DNA from: Batkoa obscura
Taxonomy: Eukaryota > Entomophthoromycota > Entomophthoromycetes > Entomophthorales > Batkoaceae
Assembly: GCA_030770535.1 (NCBI GenBank)
Contig: JASVEC010000053.1
Coordinates: 166,049-230,048, forward strand
Reading direction: 5' to 3'
Length of the DNA: 64,000 nucleotides
The stretch's first letter is position 1. Each line of letters opens with the position of its first letter. Shown piece after piece: positions 1 to 11,670 of the stretch. The notes beneath the pieces are model-generated. The model saw nothing but the letters and a program-made list of their open reading frames with translations. It did not search any database and had not been told where the DNA came from. Made by a program: the position numbers and the translations under genes.

Positions 1-248
1 AAAGCTGTAAATTTGAAACAATATGAAAATTCAACTATATTATATAATGCAATGAATTTGAGGTAGTTTTTAAAAAGCTATTTATCTTGAATTGGTTTTC
101 AAAGTATAGTTACAAACATACATGTTAAACCCTCATGGTCTAAGGTAGGTTATTCGCTTTTTGCTAACCTTAATGATTTCCAGGGGTTCTTCTATCTTCG
201 ATTTTTTTTTTGAGTAAATAAAATTCATTGTTTTGTTTTCTGACAAAA

Positions 249-351
249 TATGGGGATGTGTTTTTTTGTTTAAAAATTTTACTAACAATCTTTCCACTCA
301 AATAGCGCTTAAAAATGGAAAAATAATGAAACTAAAAAAAACAGTCCCATA
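249..351 (+). mobile_element. MITE-A copy, forward
   Basis: Starts TATGGGGATGTG and ends in CCCATA. It carries the conserved inner blocks TTTACTAACAATCTTTCC and ATAGCGCTTAAAA. At about 100 bp it is non-coding and imperfectly palindromic. Confidence 0.85.
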
Positions 352-2518
352 TGCTAAAAAAATGTATAGTCATAATTTGTTTTGGTATATATACTTCAAG
401 TAGAATTACAAATAGAACATATGATAACTTCTCATGTTATATATTTAGTAAGTAGCGTTGGTAGGAATAAGAACTATTTTTGATTAAATTAAATTAACTC
501 CGAGAATTTTAATCTAGAATACTTAATATGTTTAAAATTCGCTTAATAAGTAAAAATAATAAACTCTAAAACTTTAAAGGTATTTCCGGTATTAGAAATG
601 TATATGTAAATTATGGATTAATATTGTATAGGCTTAGACAGGAATAATTAATAGCATAATGATATATTAATTCCTTTGTCATTGTACATGATATAAGAAC
701 TATAGATTCTGCGATTATAATACAATAATTTATGTTTTTTCAAAGTTTTAATATAAATAATAACGAAATTATCTATACATCATTCTAGAAAAATGAAATG
801 AACGACTTTATAAAAAATTTATACTAGTTAAAGATAATGTATTGGTAATAAGCTTAAATATCATTACATGTTTGATAAACTTATCAGTCTCATTTACGCA
901 TTGAATGTTTATAAGATATTATAAAGAAAAGCTATAAATAAGCTATTCGGATATTGATTTTTTAATCCGAATCTGAATAAAATTTCCATAACATAGAGCG
1001 CTATAATAAAAAAACTACAAGGCAAAAAAAGCTTTGAAATATCCATAAGGATACTATCAGTAATTTACATTTGCCATAATCAATTGTCCTTTCTCTAGGG
1101 CGTTTTAAATTTGGTTTTTAGTTTGTAGCGTACAAATATTGTGTTATTCATAACTTGTTTCATAAATACAAAAAAGGCAAAAAGCCCAAGAACAATACGA
1201 AATTCAATCATTTACACATCAATGCGCAAATTTTTGCTACACAAAATTTAGTTTATTTTAGTCTAGATTACCAAGATTTGTTATATCAGGCAAATAAGTT
1301 TTAAGTTTGAAAAAGTCCAGTCTATTAGATCAATAATTCATAATAATGAACTTATTTTATTATAAATAAAATAGAAAAATATTTCTCTGAACTGAATATA
1401 GCCCTATTAACGATAGTATTTATCTTTTCTAGCATCTTTTTTGTAATTTATAATATTTGACAAAAAAATGAAATATAATTAATTAACAGTAATTATATTT
1501 ATTCAGCTTATTTTTCGATATAGTTGATATAAAATTCGAATCTGCCAATTATTTTCTAGGCATAATATAATATTTTAACTTGTATTAAGTTAGAACTATA
1601 TCATTAATTTTAATAAATTGCTGCTCTAAGCCACAAAGTTTTATTACAATCAGCCCTTAATTCACATTTCTAAAGTATAAATATATTTCTGTTATCTTTT
1701 TAAGTACTATTAATAGCATAATATATATCATATGTTATGTTACTCTATTTAAAATTACCAAAATAAATATATTACTTATTTTAGTATAACTTCCCATGTT
1801 AAGAAATTTTTTGATTAAGCACTCTCCAACAAAAATCAGATAGATTTTGATAAGTATTTACCTTACAGTTAAGCTGGAAAATATTAACACACATTCATTG
1901 CTACTTTTTATTGTGATTTGAAAGCTAAATATTCTTCTGAAGTTAAACTTTTACCATTACATTAAAAAAGTTTGTTTGTACGTTTTACTTTAAATTAATG
2001 GATTTTTTGAGTGATTGATGGTATTTAAGCTATCTATTGTTTCTCTTTCTTTGTTATTGTATGATGTTAGTAGCTTTGGACATCAAATACTAATATTTTA
2101 AATAGTTTAAGTGTCATCAATCAATTAAAAAATATATTAATTTACAGTAAAGCATACAAATAAACTATTTAAAAAAGAGACAAACTATTGTTAATTTACA
2201 AATAAGAGTTTGGATTTAAAGAACAATTGGTTTAGAAACTATGATAAAAGATCAACAATGTGGTCAATAGTTTCTGTCTAGACTGTATATTTTTTGATTT
2301 AAAGCCGTTATATTTACTTATATATAAGACATCTGATACTATCCAATAGATAAGAATTCCAAAAACAAGATCAGTATAAATAGCCTCTTCTCTTTATCAC
2401 ATACATCTCAAATTAAGCTAACTTGATTTTACAACTTTTATTTTTAGTTCAATTTATGTTTATAAATAATTTTTATTTATCATTTATTCTCAGGCTTCTT
2501 ACAGTGTAATTTTTAATA

Positions 2519-2619
2519 TATGGGGATGTGTTTTTTGTTTAAGGATTTTACTAACAATCTTTCCACTTAAATAGCGCTTAAAAAATAGAAAATAATGAAA
2601 TCAAAAAAACATCTCCATA
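2519..2619 (+). mobile_element. MITE-A copy, forward
   Basis: TATGGGGATGTG start, ACTAACAATCTTTCC and AGCGCTTAAAA core, CTCCATA end. It is nearly identical to the copy at 249-351, which suggests recent spread. Confidence 0.85.
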
Positions 2620-3517
2620 TGTTATTTACTTCGATTCAAAACGCCAAAAATGACGTCTTATTATAACGTTATGATCTTGAAGTGCTATTTAATATATCCC
2701 TAAATTATTATTTTTATACGCTTTATAAAGCTCATAATAATAAACGACGTTGTTAAGGGAAAACTATAACGGTAAACAAACTTGGAAGTAAGAGTTATCC
2801 TTAAATGCGGCTACAAGTAAAATGAACAAACAATAACTTTTTTAATGTTTCTTGGTATCTATACACTTTGTTGTTTAGAGCCAACCCCTTAAGATATAAG
2901 TATGTTTTTTTGAAAACATTGATTGCTGGCCTTTGGTATAAATTCTATAGGTACTAAAATGTCTTTGTGACCTACTTAAACTAGGGTGTACTTTTTGGTA
3001 CTAGATCATGGAGTTATAAAATGCATTTCAATACAACAGCCAAATTTGATTTTTAATTAATGGCACTTTTGCTCTACTGATTCTTTGAATAAAGTACAGG
3101 CTTTCAAATATAACATTTTTTAGTTATAAATATAATTAAATTATTATTATTCTATTAGGGCTTTTTATATATAATTACAGATAGCTAATTCTCAAAATAT
3201 TTGTTAGTAGTGCTAGTAGTGCAATCTGTTAATGGCTATTTTTAAATGTAGCAAAAGTCAAGTCATAATGTATATTAGAATAGATTATATAATTTTGGTA
3301 GATTATTGGGGATATTGCTATTTTTAGTATTTACACAAGGCTCTAGATAACTACATAAAAGATACCAGAGCGAAATTCAAATGACTAAACTTATTAAATA
3401 AGGTTTATTAAAGAAAATTTTATTCATTACATATGCAATAAAATAAGTATATATTCGCTCAAATTATGTTCTGGATTTAACCAAATCTATCATTGAATAA
3501 GAATAGGAAAAATAGAG

Positions 3518-3529
3518 TATATATAAAGG
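3518..3529 (+). promoter_or_regulatory. TATA-like box of the CENP-B-type gene
   Basis: TATATATAAAGG lies 58 bp upstream of the ATG at 3588. A nearly identical TATATAAAGG precedes the M28 gene at 15861 by a similar distance, which supports a core promoter role by analogy. Confidence 0.45.
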
Positions 3530-3587
3530 AAAATAACCCAACACGCTAAAGTTCATAACAAATAACCACATCAAATCAAAAAAAATA

Positions 3588-4241
3588 ATGTCTTACAGGA
3601 AACCTAGAAAAGTATTAAATATACATACGAAAAAAAAAATAATCGAACTAGCGGATACGGGTTTAAGTCATTTGAGTATAAGCAAAATTTTCGAAGTTGG
3701 AAGAAGTACTGTTACTAAAATTTTGCTAAGGAAGAATGTCATTTTAAGGAATGAAATACTGGATTGTGATCCACGTAAGTGTCTAAAGGATAGTACACTA
3801 AATGATTTAGAAGGAAAATTGTATAAATGGTGTACAGTTGGTATTCAAATAGATTCAACCGGGACTACCTTTATAAAAGAAGGAATTACGACCGATGATA
3901 TACTTACTAAAGCAAACGAACTCATGAATGGGTTGAAACTCACGAACTTTGCTCCAGATACAAAATGGATTACTAGGTTTTGTAGAAAATACAAACTCAA
4001 GAAAAATAATTCTAAGAAAGATAAGGTTTTATTAGTTAAGAGTAATGTACCAGAAGGCTACGGTTTAAACGATAATTCTAACGAAGCTACATCTATTACT
4101 GAACAATATCCACAAGATTTTAGTTACGATATATTTTCTAGCTTTAATAACATAAACCAAAACATGCCATATTATCCAGATTCTTACCTTTGCTTGTCTA
4201 ACAGCTCTCCACTTTCAGATAATTTTTATTACACTTTTTAA
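3588..4241 (+). CDS. CENP-B-type helix-turn-helix DNA-binding protein without DDE domain
   Basis: Intronless, 217 aa. Residues 5-55 look like a psq/CENP-B N-terminal helix-turn-helix: a basic start RKPRK, then KKKIIELADTGLS and ISKIFEVGRSTVTKIL. Residues about 70-138 match the second, CENP-B-type HTH: ELMNGLKLT, then FAPDTKWITRFCRKYKLKK. The remaining 80 residues are Asn/Ser/Tyr-rich and contain no DDE catalytic domain. Pogo/Tigger transposases and centromere protein B share this pair of HTH modules, so it is either a domesticated pogo-derived regulator or a truncated transposase. A clean ORF, a TATA-like box 58 bp upstream and isolation from inverted repeats favour a host gene. Target DNA and role are unknown. 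Confidence 0.7.
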   Translation: MSYRKPRKVLNIHTKKKIIELADTGLSHLSISKIFEVGRSTVTKILLRKNVILRNEILDCDPRKCLKDSTLNDLEGKLYKWCTVGIQIDSTGTTFIKEGITTDDILTKANELMNGLKLTNFAPDTKWITRFCRKYKLKKNNSKKDKVLLVKSNVPEGYGLNDNSNEATSITEQYPQDFSYDIFSSFNNINQNMPYYPDSYLCLSNSSPLSDNFYYTF

Positions 4242-7238
4242 ATTAATATCCAATTTTTTAATTTTATAATAAAATTGGTCAAAACTATTTACCATCTTCT
4301 AAAATAGAACCTTCTATTATTTAGTTACAAATCTACTAAAATTTAAAAATACCAAAAAAGTGTTTTTAGACTCTTGAATAAAAAGCTAATTTTTTTTAGA
4401 AATTTTGAAAGGGGAGACTGACTGACTACTCATCCACTGTGTAGCCTATTGTTTAGAGGTGAAAATAAGAGATAAATCAATACATTCAGCTTCAACGAGA
4501 TAAACAAAGAGAGAGTGAATATAGGAAAGACGAAGGATTAAGTTCTTTTATGTCAATTTTTGAGAGAGTAAGATGAAAACTATCCCGCCTTTATGCTCCA
4601 ATTTATACGTTTGCCCATATATGTAACAAAGAAACAGCAGGAGAATAGGTTAATAAAGAACTATTAGCAGGAATTCTAAAATAACAAAAAACTATAACCC
4701 AAGGGTTAGTCATAATAATGAAGAGTTACTGATAAGAGAGGAAAGAGAAGAAAGAGTAAAAAGGGACCCTTAATTGAGAAGAAAAGGAGGGAAGCGAATT
4801 GTTTTACCTTTGAAAAGGTCTGTTCTTTTACTGCCTATTATATAATAGCTTATGCAAGTTTTGTAATTATATTTTGTACTATTTTTATACCCTTATTAAC
4901 TATATATTTGTATCAAATTCAAATAAATATCCTTATTTTACATAGGAGATGAGTAATTTAATTCCACTTATGGTTTTAAGTAAAATTCTGAATTCACAGA
5001 CTCTATTACAAGATATATCATTAAATGTAATTATGTCGGTATAGCTGTATGCAAGTTATTGCTTTGAAAAAGCTTTTAGAAATTAATAATGTCTTATCAT
5101 AACTATTCTAAAAAAAGAAGAGTTAAAAAGTATTAAGGTAGTAAAAATAGGAGCTTTATTATCAAATATAGGAAAAAGAATTGTATAGTAATAAAAAAGA
5201 TACATACTTTATTTTATTTTTGAAAAAACAAGTAGCACTGAATAAAGTTATTCAAAGCATTGAGCCTAATATAGGTTCCATTAAAATACGTAGTAATATA
5301 TTTAAAAACGATTTTTACTATAAATATAAATATTAAGATTTGATTAGTTACAAAACTAGAACAATTGAAATGTGTAAAAAAAAGAGTATTCTAATATCAA
5401 ACTCGTATTAAGATTTATTAAACTTATCAGTCATTTGTAAATAAATATAACAACCCAATGCTTGGCAAAAAGATTGTCAATTCTCAGAAAATTAATACTA
5501 ATTTGTTCTATATTTAATGAAAAAGTTATAGTTGGATTAGTTTAAAAGCTCGGTTCAAATTTTGTACATTTTAATTTTTAATGGAAATTACAAATTAAAC
5601 ACCAAGCCCCTATAAAAATATTGTCCTTGCTTTTGCTTAGTTTAAAATTACTGATATTGTAACAATTTTAATCTAGTATTTGACTAGTACTTTTCAAAAT
5701 TTTATGCTATATAAGATAAAAAAATAATCGATTTTTTCAAAAATTTTACCAGACTTTTAAGCTTTATTTATTTCATAAAGTAATACTGTTAAGTTAATTT
5801 CTCTATTTTATTATTAACTAACTTTAGAAATACTGAAATCCTTTTAGTTTTGAGCATCATCATCAATATTTTGATACTTTATTTTTATTAATCAGAATGG
5901 TATAAAATCATTTTCTATCTTATAAATTAAATTGTATTATTTTATTTCAAATAACACTGATATAATTTAAACATCACTTTATTTTTACGTTGATACATTA
6001 ATGTTTGATTTATACAGATTAACAAATTACCAATGTACTAATAACACATAACTTCCGCTATTTGGAGCATTTAGTATTTTACATAAAATATATTTAAATA
6101 ACATTTGGGGATGTGTTTTTTGTTTAAGAACTTTACTAACAATCTTTCGGTTCAAATAGCGCTTAAAAAATGGAGAAAGTAATGAAACCAAAAAACCATC
6201 CCTATTTGTAAAACTAATTTACTACATGTTTTTAAAATTTGAACCGAGTAAAGCTTTAAGGGGCAAGCTAAGTCAACACTTTATTTAAAAAAACCAAGTA
6301 TAGTTTTTTAAAATAACTATATGCACCCAAAATATATTGGTATTGATTAAAAAATGACAGGGAATCCTTTTTAAAGAGCTTCCATACCTCCAGCTTTATC
6401 CCAAACCCTTTCATAAACGTATACCAAGTATCAGGCGTTAAACCGGGGGAGAGTGAATCCTTTTATTGATTCCGATCTGAAATATAGTAACAAACATTCT
6501 ATTTACACTTTATCTCTTATGTTTTCTTTTGAACTTTCATTGTATTAAATAATCTAACTTTATATGAGTGGGTAATTAAAAAATATTTATTTAACAAAAA
6601 ATCAGCAGTTTCTCATGCTTCCCTTTATCATAAGCTTTCATTTCATCGTTAAGATGTGTTTACCCCGTATGAATTAAGTTAAATTAATCTTGAGTAGTTA
6701 AACCATTGGTCCTACAGCTTCTTACTCCCATTATCACTCTTAGATAGCGCTTTATGAAATGAAACCCAGATTTATGGAATTTAATCTATTTGGATCTGAA
6801 ACTGGCCGGTTAGAATTAGAGTAGTTTCTCCAATTCATATATTTCTCCCCTTTACCTCTCTAATCTCCCTTGCTGCTTATTATTCTATTACCAGTCAATT
6901 TAAAATTTATATATCCTTTACTTTGAGTAACAAGCCATTTGAGGGAGTTTTAAGATTTTAAAAAATAGTTGCTAATTTTGAATGGATTTAAAACTAACTA
7001 GTGAGATTATTTTTTTGATCAATGAATTGTAAAATTGGCTTTAGAATTATGTTATTATTTGTAGAAGCTAAAATACCATATTAAGAAATGTAAAAATGAT
7101 ACTTGAAGTGGTCATAAATGAAAATGTATCATTATATATTAAAAATAACAAAATTTGTAATAGTGAGACCATAAAAAAAGAGTACAAAAACATGGATACC
7201 TTTCTATCTGAAATCATAATAGAATCAAAGTATTAAAG
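4242..7238. other. Long intergenic stretch
   Basis: No gene found. A purine-rich segment lies near 4720-4800 and a pyrimidine-rich one near 6840-6880. These could be relics of lost sequence but match nothing I recognise. One MITE-A copy lies at 6105-6205. Confidence 0.5.
6105..6205 (+). mobile_element. MITE-A copy, forward
   Basis: TTGGGGATGTG start, ACTAACAATCTTTC and AGCGCTTAAAA blocks, and CATCCCTAT end. The terminal bases have drifted from TATGGGG/CCCCATA. Confidence 0.8.
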
Positions 7239-7505
7239 ATGTCATCTCAGCCATCAAAAATGGACGGAAATATGAATTTCACTATCGCATACGTTAAAGA
7301 AAATGTAGACTCTGCTGCTAATCACCCTGCTCAAGCAAAGGGCACTGCTCAAAAAGTTGAAGGCGATGGTGAATATCAAGCTGCTAAATCAAAGGGTTGT
7401 GCTAAAGGCGCCAAAGATGGTGTTACTGGGAGTATTAAATACATTGTTGATTTCTTCAATAGTAATCGTCAAACTCAAGCTGAAGGTAAAGCTTTGGAGT
7501 TATAA
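7239..7505 (+). CDS. CsbD-like / Hmp1-type small protein, apparently cut short
   Basis: 88 aa, starting MSSQPSKMDGNMNFTIAYVK. The middle (AQAKGTAQKVEGDGEYQAAK, then GCAKGAKDGVTGSIKY) matches the repeated A/K/G/E pattern of CsbD-like proteins, including the fungal cruciform-DNA-binding protein Hmp1 of Ustilago. Family members are small, hydrophilic and often stress- or conidiation-linked. The second repeat (QAEGKALE) runs into TAA at 7503, but the next codons in the same frame read GDVKRKANA, which is the usual continuation of the family. The stop may therefore be a recent nonsense change that trims about 9 residues, or a sequencing error. Most of the protein is intact, so it could still be functional. 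Confidence 0.7.
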   Translation: MSSQPSKMDGNMNFTIAYVKENVDSAANHPAQAKGTAQKVEGDGEYQAAKSKGCAKGAKDGVTGSIKYIVDFFNSNRQTQAEGKALEL

Positions 7506-7696
7506 GGTGATGTCAAGAGAAAAGCTAATGCTTGGGTATTTACTATTCGAATAAATCTATACTTTATAGAAAAGATTCAAAATTTTTAATATTGTAGCAA
7601 AATTTGCAATAATTTAACTAATACAAAGATAATTCATTACAAATACCAACATAAAAAACTCAAAAAAGCAATATTAATTTTTAATAGTTATACCAT

Positions 7697-9907
7697 TTAA
7701 TAGTTTTTACTACGACATTTATGACGAATACTGGTAGAAGTAACACTAGTAACTGGGATAAGGGTATATGTACCAGTTTGTACTGATGAGCCACTGGTAA
7801 CTGGTAGAAGAGTGTAAGTACCACTAGGAACGCTATAACTTGTAGATGTGGATAATTGAGTATCAGTTACTGGGTAAGATCCGGTTTGAGTGTATGAGTT
7901 AGTGGAAGAATTGGCTAAACTAGAAGATGTAGTAGAAGGTGTAGTATATGATTGGGTATAAGTAGTAGAGCTAGGTTCAGTTACTGAATAAGTTCCAGTC
8001 TCAATAGTGGTGTTATAAGTACCTGAAGAAGTAGATTTAGTGCTAGTAGAGCAAGAAGTAGATGTTGAGCTGATAGGAGTGGTTACTGAATAAGTTGAGG
8101 TTTTAGAAGTAGTGGAACAAGGGATGGTAGATGTACCAGTGTATGATTCGGTACCAGAGGTAGATGTGATTGTAGATGTTTCAGATCCAAATGTAGTAGT
8201 GGTGCTCGAAGTTTCAGATCCGGAAGTGGAAGTTTCTGATTGAGTAGAAGTTATGGCTGAAGTAGTAGAAGTTTCCTCTTCTTTCTTAACAATTTTAATT
8301 CTACCGTCAGTATAAGGAGATACAGGGGTGTACTTTTTAATATAATCACTAACAATAACATCAATAGCATCAAGAGGAGCAAAATCAGTGACAGGTGGAG
8401 CAATAAAGTTATCACCACCAGTAGCAACAAAATCTAAAGTTGTACAGGTATATACTTTTTCTAAGTCTAATTTAACATAGGTTGCTGTCTTTGTTTTACG
8501 ATTCAATATATCAACAGAAACTAAGCGAGATTGTTCTGGTGCAGTTGGATCATAGGTAAATCTCATACCACCAATTTGAATAAATGAACTTACAGGACGA
8601 TTGTTTACTTTGTTTACCTTAGATACAATAGCTTCTAACATATCCCATAATTGTTGACCTGTTAATTTTATATCAACAATAGCATTACCAAATGGAAATA
8701 CGGTTAAAACATCGGATACTTTAATATCACCTTTAGTAATACCAGCACGAATAACACCAGCATTAAGAAAGGATACATCTGAGTTTGGTCTTTTTTCTAA
8801 AATAATATCGGAAACAAAAGAACCAAGAGAACATTCTTTTGTTTGGCAACTAGCTTGCTCAAAATCATCAGCTGCGATACCAAGCACTGTTTTACCAAAA
8901 GCATCAAATGGTTCTCTCCATTCTTGAGCTTGTTTATTAGCTTCTTCATTCAATGGGACCAATGAGTTTAATTCAATTGGGAAGCCATCGATTTTGCTTA
9001 AGTAACCATCTTCATTAAACTTAATATCAACATGTCCTAAGAATCGACTCCAGCAGTAAGCTTGAACAATATAAGTATCTTTTCCATCTAAATTCTTAAC
9101 GGAAGTTGGATATAGACCCATTGAATTTGGAGCATTTGTTACATTATTTAATGGAGAAGCAAGATAAGAATGAGAATGACCACCAACAATGAGTGATAAG
9201 CCTTTAGTTTTTGATGCTAATTCTTGATCTTCTTTATAACCATTATGAGAGACAGCAATCACTCTTTTATAACCCATTTTTTTAACTTCATCAATAGTTT
9301 CTTGTAAAGTAATAATAGGATCAGATACTTTGAGTAATTTTCCAATACTAGAGATAGATGGAGCAGTATAAGTGATATAGCCAACAACAGCTAGATTGTA
9401 TTTTGGGAACAATTGATATTTTTTAATTAAGCTTGAAAGTTGAGGATGTTGAGAGGCATCAATATTGGAGGATACTAATGGGAATGTAAAATTTTGAGCT
9501 ACTCTAGCTAAATTATCTGGTCCATTATCAAACTCGTGGTTACCAATAGTCATAACATCATATTTTAAATAGTTCATAGCCCTTGCTGTAATATCTCCTT
9601 TATAATAAGTATAGTACATAGTACCTTGGAATTCATCCCCACCATCTAATAATAAATTGTTAGGGTGTTTTTCACGTAATTGATCAATGGCTGTTTTTAA
9701 TCTTGCTAAACCACCATAACATTGTTTGTTTTCAATCTGCGCCTTAGTACAATCCGTTCCATACTTATTACTTTGGTCGTATCTTGAATGGACATCATTT
9801 GTATGTAGAATAGTCAAATCATAGTCTGAGTCTTCCCTTCTTATTATACTACCCTCAGTGCAAAAGGTTAAGAGCAGTAAAACCAAATTACTACTTTTGA
9901 ACAACAT
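7697..9907 (-). CDS. Secreted 5'-nucleotidase (UshA/NT5E family) with Ser/Thr-rich tail
   Basis: Single exon, 736 aa. A signal peptide (MLFKSSNLVLLLLTFCTEGS) is followed by a calcineurin-like metallophosphoesterase domain with the expected metal ligands: ILHTNDVH (D38, H40), LDGGDEF (D88), GNHEFDNG (N123, H124), SHNG (H221) and GGHSHSY (H244, H246). The 5'-nucleotidase C-terminal substrate domain follows, to about residue 545, including ATGGDNF. The last 190 or so residues are a low-complexity Ser/Thr/Tyr mucin-like tail, probably O-glycosylated. The tail ends RHKCRSKNY with no hydrophobic stretch, so I see no GPI signal and infer a secreted or wall-associated enzyme that removes phosphate from extracellular nucleotides. 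The NTPDase at 29-31 kb would supply its substrates. Confidence 0.9.
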   Translation of the reverse strand: MLFKSSNLVLLLLTFCTEGSIIRREDSDYDLTILHTNDVHSRYDQSNKYGTDCTKAQIENKQCYGGLARLKTAIDQLREKHPNNLLLDGGDEFQGTMYYTYYKGDITARAMNYLKYDVMTIGNHEFDNGPDNLARVAQNFTFPLVSSNIDASQHPQLSSLIKKYQLFPKYNLAVVGYITYTAPSISSIGKLLKVSDPIITLQETIDEVKKMGYKRVIAVSHNGYKEDQELASKTKGLSLIVGGHSHSYLASPLNNVTNAPNSMGLYPTSVKNLDGKDTYIVQAYCWSRFLGHVDIKFNEDGYLSKIDGFPIELNSLVPLNEEANKQAQEWREPFDAFGKTVLGIAADDFEQASCQTKECSLGSFVSDIILEKRPNSDVSFLNAGVIRAGITKGDIKVSDVLTVFPFGNAIVDIKLTGQQLWDMLEAIVSKVNKVNNRPVSSFIQIGGMRFTYDPTAPEQSRLVSVDILNRKTKTATYVKLDLEKVYTCTTLDFVATGGDNFIAPPVTDFAPLDAIDVIVSDYIKKYTPVSPYTDGRIKIVKKEEETSTTSAITSTQSETSTSGSETSSTTTTFGSETSTITSTSGTESYTGTSTIPCSTTSKTSTYSVTTPISSTSTSCSTSTKSTSSGTYNTTIETGTYSVTEPSSTTYTQSYTTPSTTSSSLANSSTNSYTQTGSYPVTDTQLSTSTSYSVPSGTYTLLPVTSGSSVQTGTYTLIPVTSVTSTSIRHKCRSKNY

Positions 9908-10591
9908 CTATATATTTTAATAATTAATTAAAATCACGCTTTTCTTTATCAGAAGTTAAAGAAATGACAGCCTCTGCTATTCTATTTATACCATTTTTGT
10001 TCTCTAATTCTATTATTTAAAGTTACCAGCCTCGAATTAAGCTATAAATTTCTAATTGTAGTATTAATTTTCTGATATATTAAATTTAATTTGAAAGCTA
10101 AATTTAGATGTTTGATATTTCTTTATTGGATTACATATCTAATAGATCAAGTAATACTAAAAATTATTTGAAGTGCTTTGTTTTTATATTTTATATTTTA
10201 TATTTTATATTTTATCTACTAGATAATATACGTAGTAATATGATAAACAGTTTTATTTTGACAAACTTATGATTTCTTTATTAAAAATAAAGATTATCTT
10301 ATAATTCTATGTTAAAGATTACTTTATTATTTTGTAATTAGGTTTATTATTTATTTGTATAAATTAATTTCAAATAGAGTACTTTTATCAATACGGCAGT
10401 ATTGGTGGTAACATCACCCACAAAAACATGCATAAATAATTAAATCTTTTCTATAACTTTGTTTAATTGGTTTACTTTGGATTACTCGAATATTAATTTT
10501 ATTATAAAATTTCTCCACTTATAAATATTACTACTAAAAGTTATTTTATGAATGTATAAATTAAAAAGTTTTTTAAAGTTCGGAGTTAAAA

Positions 10592-10692
10592 TATTGGGGG
10601 TGTTTTTTTGGTTTCACCACTTTTTTCATTTTTAAGCATTATTTGAGCGGAAAGATTGTCAGTAAAATTCTTTAAAAAAATATATCCTCATA
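10592..10692 (-). mobile_element. MITE-A copy, reverse
   Basis: Read on the minus strand it starts TATGAGGATAT and shows the conserved TTTACTGACAATCTTTCCG block. Read on the plus strand it begins TATTGGGGGTGTTTTTTTGG followed by TTTCACCACTTTTTTCA. Confidence 0.8.
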
Positions 10693-11018
10693 TATTAATT
10701 CAAATTTGAATAATTTCCATCTTGTACAATGATTATATTGTTTATATCATGATAGATAGAAGTATGAATTTTAGGAAGTAATCAATTATTATTTCATATT
10801 TTGAAAGACTGTTAGCTCGAATATTTTATTAATAAAAGAAACTAATCAATTAATTAAACTAGGAGAGAGATAGTTCATAAAAGTAGCATGTTGTTTCTTT
10901 TCTTATTTCTAATCAGTTTTATTTTCATGTTAAAGTTAGTCATCCAGGTGATTCCACACTCAAAAATAATGAAAGTGCAAAAGCACTTAAAGCTTTGGTT
11001 TTAAAGGATAACTTTATA

Positions 11019-11115
11019 TAGGGATGTATTTTTTTAAGAATTTTACTAACAATCTTTCTGTTCAAATAGCGCTTAAAAGTAAAAAAAAGTGATGAAACCA
11101 AAAAAACATCCCCAT
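11019..11115 (+). mobile_element. MITE-A copy, forward
   Basis: TAGGGATGTAT start, ACTAACAATCTTTCTG and AGCGCTTAAAA blocks, then GATGAAACC and CATCCCCATA. Confidence 0.85.
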
Positions 11116-11160
11116 ATATATTCTACGAATGTGATATAAGATTGTCAGGTATAATGCTGA

Positions 11161-11247
11161 TAAGCTTCTTAATTAAGACTGATTTTTATAATAGATTTAA
11201 TAAGCTTCTTAATTAAAACTGATTTTTATAATAGATTTAATAAGCTT
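11161..11247. repeat. 40-bp tandem duplication
   Basis: A 40-bp unit beginning TAAGCTTCTTAATTAA and ending ATAGATTTAA occurs at 11161-11200 and 11201-11240. The two copies differ by one base. A third copy starts (TAAGCTT) and breaks off. Confidence 0.9.
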
Positions 11248-11523
11248 ATAAGGGCTCATTGCTATTGGATGAAAATGCTATCCTTATAGTAAATTGAGTA
11301 TAAGCTAAATAAAGCGCCTATGCTCTATACTTTCTTCTAAATTATTATAGAATTGGCAATTTCGAGATACTTCAGCTAAGTATTTATTTATATTTCTCTT
11401 AAGAATTAAAATGAACATTATCAATTATAAATAAGTAAAAAAATAAAGTTCAATATTAAAACCAGTAAACCAACTACGTAACACAAATAATAATACACAA
11501 TTTTTGATAAACTAATTTTCTAA

Positions 11524-11655
11524 TACGGGGATGTTCAAATTAGTTTCATTTTTTTATCCAATTTTTAGATATTTTATATTTCATGTTCTAAAACTTTGCT
11601 TAACATTTTATAAAATAAATTCCTTATTAAAAAGCAAAAATATTCAACACAGTTT
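11524..11655 (+). mobile_element. MITE-B copy
   Basis: Starts TACGGGGATGTTC, then TTAGTTTCATTTTTTTATCC, and ends near CAACACAGTTTT. The same layout occurs at 31361-31478 and, inverted, at 15273-15398. Non-coding. Confidence 0.7.
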
Positions 11656-11670
11656 TAAATTATTTTATTA

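Larger units (their letters stand above)
1..3517. other. Gene-poor AT-rich stretch
   Basis: No convincing coding region is visible on either strand. Two MITE-A copies lie here (249-351 and 2519-2619). The remainder is A/T-rich sequence with short homopolymer runs. I see no tRNA or rRNA signature. Confidence 0.6.
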
